Source: Roseiarcus sp963820775
Lineage (GTDB): Bacteria > Pseudomonadota > Alphaproteobacteria > Rhizobiales > Beijerinckiaceae
Length of the DNA stretch: 64,000 nucleotides
Assembly: GCA_963820775.1 (NCBI GenBank)
Contig: CAWGBF010000008.1
Span: 310,001-374,000, forward strand
Direction of reading: 5' to 3'
Positions 1 through 8,822 of the stretch are shown here, one piece after another. Position numbers and translations under genes: made by a program. Position 1 is the first letter of the stretch, and each line of letters opens with the position of its first letter. The notes beneath the pieces were generated by a model. The model searched no databases. It had not been told where the DNA came from and was given only the letters and a program-made list of their open reading frames with translations.

Positions 1-20
1 AACCCATGTATGGATGCCCC

Positions 21-277
21 GTTCGCGCAAGGTGTTTTGCGAATGGCTGGTCGCGTGATCGGGTGCGGTCATGTATCAGGCCTCGGATGCGGCAGTTGGG
101 CGCCGCGGGCCGGTATGGAGATGCGCGGACCAGGCGCAGATCAAACGGGCGAGCTTTGTGAGCTCGAAGGGTTTTATTGCATTTCCTGGTCCGGATCTGA
201 CCGATCATTTGCCCTTACCGTTCGTCGACCTCCTCACACGCCCGACGTTTCCCTCGGCTGCACTCTCCGATCGTGGA
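21..277 (-). ncRNA. candidate seekRNA/bridge RNA region of the IS110-family element
   Basis: This is the non-coding stretch between the transposase stop and the element end. In IS1111-group elements this interval is known to encode the target-specifying seekRNA. Short hairpins are visible: TTCGC pairs with GCGAA at about 21-42, and GAGCT pairs with AGCTC at about 150-165. The assignment rests on position and family knowledge. The transcript itself, its ends and its guide loops cannot be seen from one copy. Confidence 0.3.
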
Positions 278-1307
278 TCAGCGCGCCGCAGCTGCAGGAA
301 CCCGATAATCTTCGCCCCTCGTCAGCATGGCCCAGATCGCGCGCGCCATTGTGTTGGCGAGGGCGATCGCCAACACCATCCGCGGCTTGCGCGCCAGCAT
401 GCGATGCAGCCAGCTTCCCTCTGGCCCGCCCTTTCGGGAGGCCGAACGGATGACGGCCATCGCGCCGATAATCAACAGGCGCCGGATGTCACGCTGGCCC
501 ATCTTCGAGATCTTGCCGAGAAGCGGCTTGCCGCCCGTCGAATGGCGCCGGGGAACAAGCCCGAGCCAAGCGGCAAAGTCGCGGCCGCGCCGGAAGACGG
601 CCATCGGCGGCGCGAACGTCTCAATCGCCATCGCCGTGATCGGTCCCACGCCAGGCATGGTTTGCAGGCGGCGCATCGTCGCTTCGCGCGCAGCTTCCTG
701 AACCGTCGTCTTCTCCAGTTCGGCGATCGTCTTCGACAGCCCGTCGATCTGATCAAGGAAGACGCGAGAGAGCTCCACGACGAGAAGCGGCAGGGACGTC
801 GTTTCCGACTCGATCGCCTCTGCAAGGCCCTTCAGGTTCGCTGGTCCCTGCGGGGCGACGACGCCATGCTCGGCCAAGTGGCCGCGGAGCGCATTGATCA
901 GTTGCGTGCGCTGGCGAACCAGGAGATCACGGGTGCGAAACAGCATGGCGCGCGCCTGCTGCTCCTCGGTCTTGACCGCCACGAAGCGCATGGTTGGCCG
1001 GACTGCCGCCTCACAAATGGCTTCTGCGCCCGCCGCATCGTTCTTCTGGCGCCTGACGAACGGTTTGACATGAGATAGGCGCAATCAGCCGAACTTCATG
1101 GCCGAGAGCCTCGACAGCGCGTCCCCAGTGATGGGCGCTCCCGCAGGCCTCCATAGCGACGACACAGCGTGGGCGCTCGGCCAGAAAAGCAAGGACTTTA
1201 TCGCGCGAAAGCGCCTTGCGGAACGCCACGGCGCCGTCAGCACGGGCGCCATGCGCCTGAAAGCGCCGTTTTGCAAGGTCGAGATCGATGATGCTAGCGT
1301 CTTCCAT
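278..1307 (-). pseudogene. IS110-family transposase, frameshifted
   Basis: The N-terminal DEDD-type transposase domain (start MEDASIIDLDLAKRRF) is in one frame. The rest continues in another frame from VKPFVRRQKNDAA and carries the C-terminal IS116/IS110/IS902 domain (MPGVGPITAMAIETF, then GKISKMGQRDIRRLL). The frames meet at about 1074-1077, where removing one A restores the usual family wording (IAP-S-HVKPF). The joined protein would be about 342 aa, normal for the family. It is either a recently inactivated copy or a sequencing error. The start at 1307 is chosen because the family begins with this Met-Glu block. Confidence 0.85.
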
Positions 1308-1473
1308 GGATGCCCTCTTCATTCGTGGGATGCGCAAACATCGCCACCTTGGCACATTGCGATGCCGTCAGGAGGGGGCATCCACTCCATCAAACGCAAG
1401 CCGGCCAACAACCAATCTCTCGGCCCTCCGCCGAGGCGGAGCCAGAACTCAGCCCATCCAAAGGCGGAGCGCC

Positions 1474-2196
1474 CTAGAGACCGAGGCGACCCGCCAGATC
1501 CTCTAGACTGGCTGCGGCCGCGTCCCAATCCTCTTCCGGCTCAATGTCATTGGTCTGGTCCGGTCCGTGCTCCATCGGTCGCGCGATGAAAGCGGTTCGG
1601 AGACCACAGCGGCGCGCCGCCGCCAGGTCGCTATTGTGCGCCGCGACGAGACAGACCTGCTCGGGCTTAAGCATCAAGGTCTCGACGGTGCGCAGATACG
1701 CCTCTGGGCTGGGCTTGTAAGCCTGGGCGACTTCCGCGCCCAGAATGGCGTCCCAAGGCAGGCCAGCGCGCTTCGCCAGGTCCAGCATCAGCCGGATATT
1801 GCCGTTGGAGAGGGGAGCGATGATGAATCCGCGCTTGAGCCGCGTAAGGCCGGGAACCGAGTCCAGCCAAGGGTCGAGCCGACGCCAAGCGAGGTTCAGC
1901 GCATTGAGTTCGGAAGGGGGAACCAAGGCAGGATTGATGTTAAATTCCGGCAGAACGGCTTCGAGGTTTTCCCGATGCAGCACATCCAGCCGGACGAAGG
2001 GACGGCGGCCAGAGCGGATCTCCTCCATCGCAGGCTGATAGCGCTGCCGCCATGCGTCGGCGAAGGCGGCGGGATCGGCGCCCGGCGCATGGCGTGCGAG
2101 GAAAGCGGCCGATTCTCGCGCCACGCCGCCGCGCCAGTCGACGATGGTGCCAAAGACATCGAAAACGAGCGCCTGAACGTCGGCGAAGGCCCGCAT
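1474..2196 (-). CDS. haloacid dehalogenase, type II (HAD superfamily)
   Basis: The 240-aa cytoplasmic enzyme begins at MRAFADVQ; an upstream in-frame extension is poorly conserved in character, so this start is preferred. HAD motif I is FDVFGTIVDWR with the nucleophile Asp, motif II is the Ser of LSNGN, the conserved Lys lies in AYKPSPEAY, and the acidic tail motif is AAHNSDLAAARRCG. The spacing and the FDVFGT-DWR signature match L-2-haloacid dehalogenases, which hydrolyse 2-haloalkanoic acids to 2-hydroxy acids with inversion. The true substrate could be another small phosphorylated or halogenated compound. It ends beside the IS110 element and starts 33 nt from the GlcG-like gene on the same strand. 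Confidence 0.85.
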   Translation of the reverse strand: MRAFADVQALVFDVFGTIVDWRGGVARESAAFLARHAPGADPAAFADAWRQRYQPAMEEIRSGRRPFVRLDVLHRENLEAVLPEFNINPALVPPSELNALNLAWRRLDPWLDSVPGLTRLKRGFIIAPLSNGNIRLMLDLAKRAGLPWDAILGAEVAQAYKPSPEAYLRTVETLMLKPEQVCLVAAHNSDLAAARRCGLRTAFIARPMEHGPDQTNDIEPEEDWDAAAASLEDLAGRLGL

Positions 2197-2228
2197 GGAT
2201 GTGGCCGATTGCTGTGGGTCTGCCGCGG

Positions 2229-2719
2229 TTACTGCAGCCTGTCCTTGATCTTGTCGATTCCTGCGCGGGCGCACGCGTCGTCCAGCTTGCCGCCAGGAGC
2301 GCCCGCCGCGCCGATGGCGCCGATCAGCTCGTCGCCGAGTTTGATCGGAACGCCGCCGCCGAAGAACATCACATGGGGCAGCCCGGAAAGGGGCGCGATC
2401 GAATTCTCTCCCTTGGCGCGTTCGGCAAGCGCAAGCGTGTCGTTCTTGAACGAGGCGGCGGTATAGGCCTTGTAGAGAGCGCTATCGAGCGTGTGGGCGC
2501 CGGCGCCGTCGCCGCGCATGGTGGCGATATCACGCCATCGGCGTCCACCACTTGCGCCGTCTCGTGATAGCCTTGCTTCGCGCAGGACCCGACCGTCTCG
2601 CTCGCCGCTTCCATCGCAAGCGCCGCTGGTATGCGATGCGTCGGCAACGTCTGCCCCTGCACAGTTGAGCCCATCAATCCAAGGGCGCTTAGCGTTGCAA
2701 AAATTCCGCGACTGATCAT
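2229..2719 (-). pseudogene. GlcG/HbpS-like heme-binding family protein, exported, frameshifted
   Basis: A good ribosome site (GGGAGGAG) precedes an ATG at 2719 and a Sec-type signal peptide (MISRGIFATLSALGLMGS, cut near VQG-QTLP). The body begins ALAMEAASETVGSCAKQGY and VVDADGV, then continues in another frame as MRGDGAGAHTLDSALYKAYTAASF and ends KLDDACARAGIDKIKDRLQ. These blocks are the usual GlcG/HbpS fold. The frame changes at about 2519-2530, where one extra base would restore the reading. The joined protein is about 163 aa, normal for periplasmic members. It may be a sequencing error, and the role in heme or corrinoid binding is family inference only. Confidence 0.75.
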
Positions 2720-2795
2720 GACGCTCCTCCCATTTTGCTCTAGCGCGAGGGTAGACCCCGGAGGTAAAACGCGCATGATGCCCGCTGGCGGCGGA

Positions 2796-3008
2796 TTATG
2801 AACCAGCGTCCTCCACTCTGCGGAGACGATGCTCGATTCGATTGATGGACTGGACGAGACCGCGCATTTCGGTCGCCAGCCCATTGACGGCGCCGTCGAG
2901 CCGTATAGTCATCCCGGTCAGCACCGTTATTTGATCTTCGACCGCGCCGAGCCGATTGAGGACGCGCTCCAGTTGGCTCGCCAGAAAATCAAGCGAAACG
3001 TCCGCCAT
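2796..3008 (-). CDS. small coiled-coil protein, function unknown
   Basis: The predicted protein has 70 aa and begins MADVSLDFLASQLERVLNRL. Heptad-like spacing of hydrophobic residues (LERVLNRLGAVEDQITVL, then IRLDGAVNGLATEM and LVQSINRIEHRLRRVED) suggests an amphipathic coiled coil. There is no signal peptide or membrane segment. I recognise the style from small rhizobial hypothetical proteins but no function. It sits alone between lepA and the GlcG-like gene on the same strand. An ATG 14 codons upstream is possible, but the charged Pro/Lys-rich extension looks non-native. Confidence 0.6.
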   Translation of the reverse strand: MADVSLDFLASQLERVLNRLGAVEDQITVLTGMTIRLDGAVNGLATEMRGLVQSINRIEHRLRRVEDAGS

Positions 3009-3104
3009 CGTCGTGTCTTTCGGTTCTTTGTTTGGGCGCGCGGGAGTCAATGCGCCCGGTCTGACATTCCTGTCAAATCGCCGCGACGGGCATCCGTTCG
3101 TCTC

Positions 3105-4910
3105 TTACGAATCCATTTTGAGCGCGGCGATGAAGGCTTCCTGCGGGATGTCGACCTTGCCGAACTGCCGCATCTTCTTTTTCCCCGCCTTCTGCTTCTC
3201 GAGGAGCTTGCGCTTGCGGGTCGCATCGCCGCCGTAGCACTTGGCTGTGACGTCCTTGCGGAGCGCCCGGATTGTCTCGCGAGCGATGATCTTGCCGCCG
3301 ATCGCCGCCTGGACCGGGATCTGGAACATGTGCGGCGGGATGAGGTCCTTGAGTTTCTCGACCATCGCTCGGCCGCGCGCCTCGGCCCGATCGCGGTGGA
3401 CGAGCATCGACAGCGCATCGACCGGCTCCGCATTGACCAGAATCGACATCTTGACCAGATCCCCGGGGCGATAGTCGATGATCTGATAGTCGAACGAGGC
3501 GTAGCCCTTGGAGATCGACTTCAGCCGATCGTAGAAGTCGAAGACGACTTCGTTGAGCGGCAGTTCGTAAACCACCATTGCGCGGTTGCCGACGTAGTTG
3601 AGGTCGATCTGGACGCCGCGCCGGTCCTGGCAGAGTTTCAGGATCGCGCCGAGGTAATCGTCGGGCGTGAGGATCGTCGCCTTGATCCACGGCTCCCTGA
3701 TCTCGGCGATCTTCACCACATCGGGCATATCCGCCGGATTGTGCAGCTCGATCTCGGACTTGTCGGTGAGCGCGATCTTGTAGATGACCGACGGCGCGGT
3801 GGCGATGAGATCGAGGTTGAACTCGCGCTCGAGCCGCTCCTGGATGATCTCGAGATGCAGGAGGCCGAGAAAGCCGCAGCGAAAGCCGAAGCCGAGCGCG
3901 GCCGAGGTCTCCATCTCATAAGAAAAGCTCGCGTCATTGAGCCTGAGCCTGCCCATCGCCGCGCGCAGATCCTCGAAGTCGGCCGCGTCCGTCGGGAAGA
4001 GGCCGCAGAAAACGACCGGCTGGGCTGGTTTGAATCCGGGCAGCGCGTCATGCGTGGGGCGCCGCTCATCGGTGATCGTGTCGCCGACCCGGGTGTCCGC
4101 GACTTGTTTGATCTGCGCGGTGATGTAGCCGACCTCGCCCGGGCCAAGCGCGGCGATCTCCGCCATTTTCGGGCGGAAGACCCCAATGCGATCGACCTCG
4201 TAGACGGCGTCCGCCGCCATCATGCGGATGTGCGAGCCTTTCTTAAGCGTCCCGTCGATCACACGGATAAGGACGACGACCCCGAGATAAGCGTCGTACC
4301 AGGAGTCGACGAGCAGGGCCTTGAGCGGAGCGGTTTCGTCGCCCTTGGGCGGGGGCAGGCGCTTGACGATCGCCTCAAGCACGAGATCGATGTTGAGGCC
4401 CGTCTTGGCCGAGATCGGCACCGCGTCGGACGCGTCGAGGCCGATCACATCCTCGATCTGCTCCTTGATTCGCTCCGGCTCCGCGGCGGGCAGATCGATC
4501 TTGTTGAGGACGGGGACGATCTCATGGCCAGCTTCGAGGGCGTGATAGACGTTGGCCAGCGTTTGCGCTTCGACCCCCTGGCTCGCATCGACCACCAAAA
4601 GCGAGCCCTCGCACGCGGCGAGCGAGCGCGACACCTCGTAGGCGAAGTCGACATGGCCGGGCGTGTCCATGAGGTTGAGAATGTAGGGCTTGCCGTCCTC
4701 GGCCTTGTATTCGAGCCGCACCGTCTGCGCCTTGATGGTGATGCCGCGCTCCCGCTCGATGTCCATGGAATCGAGCACCTGTTCGACCATGTCGCGCTCA
4801 GCCATCGTCCCGGTCTGCTGGATGAGCCGGTCGGCTAGCGTGGACTTGCCGTGGTCGATATGGGCGATGATCGCGAAGTTTCGGATATTCTCGATCGAGT
4901 GGACGGTCAT
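3105..4910 (-). CDS. lepA: translation elongation factor 4 (LepA)
   Basis: This 601-aa ribosome-associated GTPase back-translocates or remodels stalled ribosomes. The G1 motif AHIDHGKST, switch motif RERGIT, G3 DTPGHVDF and G4 NKIDLP are all present in the first 140 residues. The LepA-specific C-terminal part is clear (GFRCGFLGLLHLEIIQERL, then CYGGDATRKRKLLEKQK and KKKMRQFGKVDIPQEAF). Length is exactly normal. The start MTVHSIENIRNF at 4910 is preferred over an ATG ten codons upstream because family members begin there. The gene is intact, unlike many neighbours. Confidence 0.98.
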   Translation of the reverse strand: MTVHSIENIRNFAIIAHIDHGKSTLADRLIQQTGTMAERDMVEQVLDSMDIERERGITIKAQTVRLEYKAEDGKPYILNLMDTPGHVDFAYEVSRSLAACEGSLLVVDASQGVEAQTLANVYHALEAGHEIVPVLNKIDLPAAEPERIKEQIEDVIGLDASDAVPISAKTGLNIDLVLEAIVKRLPPPKGDETAPLKALLVDSWYDAYLGVVVLIRVIDGTLKKGSHIRMMAADAVYEVDRIGVFRPKMAEIAALGPGEVGYITAQIKQVADTRVGDTITDERRPTHDALPGFKPAQPVVFCGLFPTDAADFEDLRAAMGRLRLNDASFSYEMETSAALGFGFRCGFLGLLHLEIIQERLEREFNLDLIATAPSVIYKIALTDKSEIELHNPADMPDVVKIAEIREPWIKATILTPDDYLGAILKLCQDRRGVQIDLNYVGNRAMVVYELPLNEVVFDFYDRLKSISKGYASFDYQIIDYRPGDLVKMSILVNAEPVDALSMLVHRDRAEARGRAMVEKLKDLIPPHMFQIPVQAAIGGKIIARETIRALRKDVTAKCYGGDATRKRKLLEKQKAGKKKMRQFGKVDIPQEAFIAALKMDS

Positions 4911-4980
4911 TGGGCGGAGATAGCAGGGCGCGGAGTTCAAGGGAACGGGATTCGAGCCTGACGGAGCGCGACCTGTCCCC

Positions 4981-5092
4981 TCTCCTATGGGAGAGGGGCG
5001 GGGTGAGGTTCGCGCAGAGCGCCGTCGCTTCAGGTGACTCCCTCATCCGGCCGCGCTGCGCGCGGCCACCTTCTCCCTGAGGGAGAAGAGTA
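4981..5092. repeat. RIME-like palindromic intergenic repeat
   Basis: The lepA-katG gap holds three nested palindromes: CTCTCC-TATG-GGAGAG near 4981-4996, a GGCCGCG/CGCGCGGCC hairpin near 5048-5066, and TTCTCCC-TGA-GGGAGAA near 5072-5088. The wording CCCTCATCCGGCC...CACCTTCTCCC is the typical theme of rhizobial intergenic mosaic elements, which occur in many copies between genes. Only one copy is visible here, so copy number is assumed from general knowledge. Confidence 0.6.
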
Positions 5093-5125
5093 AGTCGCAC
5101 GTCAGGCGCGCTTGCCGCAAAACGT

Positions 5126-5162
5126 GAAGGGCCGCGGAGAACTCTGTCCCACGCGGCCCTTC
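5126..5162 (-). terminator. rho-independent terminator downstream of katG
   Basis: A perfect 10-bp inverted repeat, GAAGGGCCGC at 5126-5135 and GCGGCCCTTC at 5153-5162, encloses a 17-nt loop. On the minus strand it lies 39 bp past the katG stop and is followed by a short T-run (GTTTTG). It fits a katG transcription terminator with a modest U-tract. Confidence 0.65.
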
Positions 5163-5200
5163 AATGTCCTGGCCAGCTTCGAGGGCCAGGCGACGACTCG

Positions 5201-7453
5201 CTACTCCGCCGCCATGGCGAGGGGCGATTTGCTGTAGACGAGGTCGAAGCGGTCGAGGTTCATCACCTTGGCCCACGCCTTGGCGAAGTCCTTCACGAAC
5301 TTCTCTTTCCCGTCGAACGACCCATAGACCTCAGCCAGCGCCCTGAGCTGCGAGTGCGAACCGAAGATGAGATCGGCCCGCGTCGCGGTCCACTTGACCT
5401 CGCCCGTCTTGCGGTCGCGCCCTTCGTAGACGCCTTCCGCGCCTTCCGCCGGCTTCCATGCCGTGCTCATATCGAGCAGGTTTGCGAAGAAGTCGTTGGT
5501 CAACGCGCCTGGGCGCTTGGTGAACACGCCGTGCTTGGACCCGCCGGAATTGGCGCCAAGGACGCGAAGGCCTCCGACCAGAACCGTCAGCTCCGGCGCA
5601 GTCAGAGTCAGCAACTGCGCGCGGTCCACCAGGAGCTGTTCGGGCTTGAGACGCTGCTTGCCGCGATAGTAGTTGCGGAACCCGTCAGCGGTCGGCTCGA
5701 GCGGCTCGAAGGACTCGACGTCGGTTTCATCCTGCGACGCATCCATGCGGCCTGGCGCGAAGGGGACCTTCACGTCCACTCCGGCGTCTTTGGCGCCCTT
5801 CTCGACCGCCGCTCCGCCGCCGAGGATGATCAGGTCGGCAAGCGAGACCTTCTTGCCCCCGGACGCCGAAGCATTGAAGGCCTTCTGAATCTCTTCGAGT
5901 TTCCCAAGAACCTTGGTCAGCTGGGCGGGGTCATTGACGTCCCAATCCTTCTGCGGGCTCAGCCGAATGCGCGCGCCGTTGCCGCCGCCGCGCTTGTCGC
6001 CGCCGCGGAAGATCGAGGCCGACGCCCAGGCGGTCGAGACAAGCTCCGACACCGACAGGCCAGAAGCGAGGATCTTCGCCTTGAGATCAGCGACGTCCCT
6101 CTCTCCGACCAGCGGGTGGTTCACCGCCGGGATCGGGTCCTGCCAGATCAGGGTTTCCTTCGGCACGAGCGGGCCGAGGTAGCGGACGATTGGGCCCATA
6201 TCGCGGTGGGTCAGCTTGAACCACGCGCGGGCGAAAGCGTCCGCGAATTGATCCGGATGCTCGAAGAAGCGCCGCGAGATTTTCTCGTAAGCCGGGTCTA
6301 ACCGCAACGCGAGGTCAGTCGTGAGCATCGAGGGCGAGCGGCGCTTCGAGGGATCGTGCGGATCCAGAACTGTGCCGGCGCCCGCGCCGCCCTTGGGGGT
6401 CCACTGGTAGGCGCCCGCTGGGCTCTTGGTCAGCTCCCATTCGTAGCCGAACAGGTTCTGGAAGAAGTTGTTGCTCCATTGGGTCGGCGTCGTGGTCCAG
6501 ATGACTTCGATGCCGCTGGTGATTGCGTCATTGCCTTTGCCCGTGCCGAATTTATTCTTCCAGCCGAGGCCCTGTTCCTCGATGCTTGCGCCTTCGGGCT
6601 CGGGGCCGACATTTATCTTGGCGTCAGCGGCGCCGTGGGTCTTGCCGAAAGTATGGCCGCCGGCGATCAGCGCGACGGTTTCTTCGTCGTTCATCGCCAT
6701 GCGCTTGAAGGTTTCGCGAATGTCGCGCGCGGCCGCGACCGGATCCGGCTTGCCGTTCGGCCCTTCCGGATTGACGTAAATGAGTCCCATCTGCACCGCG
6801 CCGAGAGGATTCTGGAGCTCGCGGTCGCCGAAATAGCGCTCGTCCGCCAGCCACTCGCCCTCCGGGCCCCAGTAGATGGAATCGTCGGGCTCCCAACTGT
6901 CGGCGCGTCCGCCGCCGAAGCCAAACGTCTTGAAGCCCATCGATTCGAGCGCGACGTTGCCGGTGAGGATCATGAGGTCGGCCCAGGAGATCTTGCGGCC
7001 GTATTTCTGCTTGATCGGCCACAACAGGCGCCGCGCCTTGTCGAGGCTGGCGTTGTCCGGCCAGCTGTTCAGCGGCGCAAAGCGCTGCTGCCCGTAACCG
7101 GCGCCGCCGCGGCCGTCATGGATGCGATAGGTGCCAGCGCTGTGCCACGCCATCCGGATGAACAGCGGGCCATAGTGGCCGAAGTCCGCCGGCCACCACT
7201 CCTGCGAGTCGGTCATCAAAGCCTTGAGGTCATTGATGACCGCGTTCAGGTCGAGGCTCTCGAATTCCTTGGCGTAGTCGAACTCTTCGCCCATTGGATC
7301 GACGAGAGGCGAATCGTGTTGCAGACCCTTGAGGTTGAGCTGCTCCGGCCACCAGTCGCTGTTGGCGAACGCCCGCATCGCATCCGACTTTTCCGCATAC
7401 TTGCCCTCCCGTTGGCCGCCGCCCGCAACCGGACATTTGCTTTCACTGGTCAT
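5201..7453 (-). CDS. katG: catalase-peroxidase
   Basis: The 750-aa bifunctional heme enzyme removes hydrogen peroxide and has peroxidase activity. The distal heme pocket Arg-Trp-His is in FIRMAWHSAGTYR. The Tyr of MGLIYVNPEGP and the Met of MAMNDEETVALIAGGHTFGK supply the Met-Tyr-Trp adduct partners, and that same block carries the proximal His. A second, non-heme peroxidase-like domain follows (QDPIPAVNHPLVGERDVADL and onward). Length is normal and the frame intact. The start at 7453 has GGAGGAAAGC directly upstream, and a TTG-initiated longer form is unlikely. It is transcribed divergently from oxyR, the usual arrangement for OxyR control. Confidence 0.98.
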   Translation of the reverse strand: MTSESKCPVAGGGQREGKYAEKSDAMRAFANSDWWPEQLNLKGLQHDSPLVDPMGEEFDYAKEFESLDLNAVINDLKALMTDSQEWWPADFGHYGPLFIRMAWHSAGTYRIHDGRGGAGYGQQRFAPLNSWPDNASLDKARRLLWPIKQKYGRKISWADLMILTGNVALESMGFKTFGFGGGRADSWEPDDSIYWGPEGEWLADERYFGDRELQNPLGAVQMGLIYVNPEGPNGKPDPVAAARDIRETFKRMAMNDEETVALIAGGHTFGKTHGAADAKINVGPEPEGASIEEQGLGWKNKFGTGKGNDAITSGIEVIWTTTPTQWSNNFFQNLFGYEWELTKSPAGAYQWTPKGGAGAGTVLDPHDPSKRRSPSMLTTDLALRLDPAYEKISRRFFEHPDQFADAFARAWFKLTHRDMGPIVRYLGPLVPKETLIWQDPIPAVNHPLVGERDVADLKAKILASGLSVSELVSTAWASASIFRGGDKRGGGNGARIRLSPQKDWDVNDPAQLTKVLGKLEEIQKAFNASASGGKKVSLADLIILGGGAAVEKGAKDAGVDVKVPFAPGRMDASQDETDVESFEPLEPTADGFRNYYRGKQRLKPEQLLVDRAQLLTLTAPELTVLVGGLRVLGANSGGSKHGVFTKRPGALTNDFFANLLDMSTAWKPAEGAEGVYEGRDRKTGEVKWTATRADLIFGSHSQLRALAEVYGSFDGKEKFVKDFAKAWAKVMNLDRFDLVYSKSPLAMAAE

Positions 7454-7640
7454 GCTTTCCTCCAATCGTGTTCAGCGTCTCGCGCCGTCGAAGACCCAGA
7501 CGGATGCAGGGCGATCCTAGCCGCCGTATATGGCGCTTGAGCGTCACCACCATCGTGTTCGCTTGTCGATAAGCCGCGACGCCCGATAGGTCCAATCGAT
7601 TGTCCCTTGACAAGTGATCGGCCTCGCCGATCTTTTGTCC
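7454..7640. promoter_or_regulatory. katG-oxyR divergent regulatory region
   Basis: These 187 bp separate the divergent katG and oxyR starts and must hold both promoters. A stretch with OxyR-box-like half-sites (CGATAAG, then CGATAGG and AATCGATTG at about 7567-7602) lies in the oxyR-proximal half. The half-site match is by eye and is weak; the functional claim rests mainly on the gene arrangement. Confidence 0.45.
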
Positions 7641-8582
7641 ATGAACCTTCGAGACCTCGAATACGTGGTCGCGGTCGCCGACTGCGGCCATTTTGGCCGC
7701 GCGGCGGCGGCGTGCAACGTAAGTCAGCCAACGTTGAGCGGTCAAATCCTCAAGCTCGAGGCGGAACTCGGCCTTCGTCTGTTCGATCGAGAAGGCCGGG
7801 GCGCTCGCGTCAGCGACAGGGCGGCGACCGTCGTGGCGCAGGCGCGCGCGACGCTTGCCGCAGCGGCGGGTGTAAGCGCCGCGGCGGATGCGGCGCGCGA
7901 TCCCTTCGCCGGCGAACTGCGCCTTGGCGTGATCACGACCGTGGCGCCCTATCTGCTGCCGATCGCCCTGCCGGGGCTTGCCGAGGCGCTGCCGCACACG
8001 CCCCTCTATCTCGTGGAGGACCTGACCGACCGGCTTCTTCAGCGCTTGCGCGACGGCGCCCTCGACGCTGTGGTCATCGCGACCGACCCGCGAGAGGCGA
8101 AGCTCGCGTCGATCGAGCTTTACGACGAACCCTTCTTTCTCGTCTTCGCCGGTCATAAAAACAAACGCGCGCGCGCCTCGATCGGCGTCGAGGAGATCGA
8201 TCCGAGCACCCTTCTTCTGCTGGCTGAGGGTCATTGTCTGCGCGATCAGGCCTTGGCGCTCTGTAATGCGGCGGAGAGGACAGGGCTCGCCCCCGACGTC
8301 CGGGGGACGAGCCTCGAGACATTGCGCCATCTCGCCTCGGCCGGACAGGGCGCGACGCTCGCGCCCCTCCTCGCCTACGCCGATTGGCGCCGCTCGGGCG
8401 CCGGCATCGCCGGTGTGAGGATTGTTGGCGACGGCGCATCGCGTCTGGTCAGGCTCATCTTTAAGCGTGGATCGCCGCGGGAGGCGGCGCTTGTCGCGCT
8501 CGCCGCATCATTGCGCTCGACGGCCGGCGCGGTACTGGCGAAGTGCTTGCGCGAAACGGAAGGGGATTTGAAGCGGGTTTAA
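7641..8582 (+). CDS. oxyR: hydrogen peroxide-sensing LysR-type regulator OxyR
   Basis: The 313-aa protein starts with a LysR winged helix-turn-helix (MNLRDLEYVVAVADCGHFGR, then CNVSQPTLSGQILKLEAELG). The effector domain carries the two redox cysteines in the classic setting GHCLRDQALALC, where a disulfide forms on peroxide exposure. The start at 7641 matches the family N-terminus. The nine preceding in-frame codons, beginning with a non-ATG start, are not needed. It is divergent from katG, so activation of katG under peroxide stress is expected. Confidence 0.93.
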   Translation: MNLRDLEYVVAVADCGHFGRAAAACNVSQPTLSGQILKLEAELGLRLFDREGRGARVSDRAATVVAQARATLAAAAGVSAAADAARDPFAGELRLGVITTVAPYLLPIALPGLAEALPHTPLYLVEDLTDRLLQRLRDGALDAVVIATDPREAKLASIELYDEPFFLVFAGHKNKRARASIGVEEIDPSTLLLLAEGHCLRDQALALCNAAERTGLAPDVRGTSLETLRHLASAGQGATLAPLLAYADWRRSGAGIAGVRIVGDGASRLVRLIFKRGSPREAALVALAASLRSTAGAVLAKCLRETEGDLKRV

Positions 8583-8822
8583 ACGCTTGTCTCGCGGCGG
8601 CCGGCTCGCGCCGTCATACGACGGCGCATTTGGACAAGGCGACGCGGGCGCTCGCAGTGGGTTGCGCCTGCAAAATGCCTATGTTAGGCAACCCCGCCTT
8701 TCGGGTAGGCTGGAGCCGAGCGCTCAAATCGAGCGCGGAATTGTCAAGAATTTCCGAGGGTTCGCGCAACCTTCTGGGCCGGCCGCGCGGCTGGGCACGA
8801 GGGTCTTCTTAGGGTGGCGAGC

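Larger units (their letters stand above)
12..1383 (-). mobile_element. IS110-family (IS1111-group) insertion sequence
   Basis: The element is bounded by a 9-bp inverted repeat, GGATGCCCC at 12-20 and GGGGCATCC at 1375-1383. It holds one transposase gene on the minus strand, about 257 nt of non-coding DNA downstream of that gene and about 75 nt upstream. Small subterminal inverted repeats and a long non-coding stretch on the 3' side of the transposase are typical of the IS1111 subgroup of IS110. The exact outer ends are inferred, because IS110-type elements make no target duplication that would mark them. Confidence 0.6.

Noticed and set aside
2829..4838. A 669-codon open frame on the plus strand opposite lepA
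   Set aside because: It is the antisense shadow of an intact lepA in GC-rich DNA, with charged low-complexity translation and no family resemblance.
5354..7540. Long plus-strand open frames opposite katG
   Set aside because: They mirror the codon bias of katG, and the minus-strand product has all catalytic residues.
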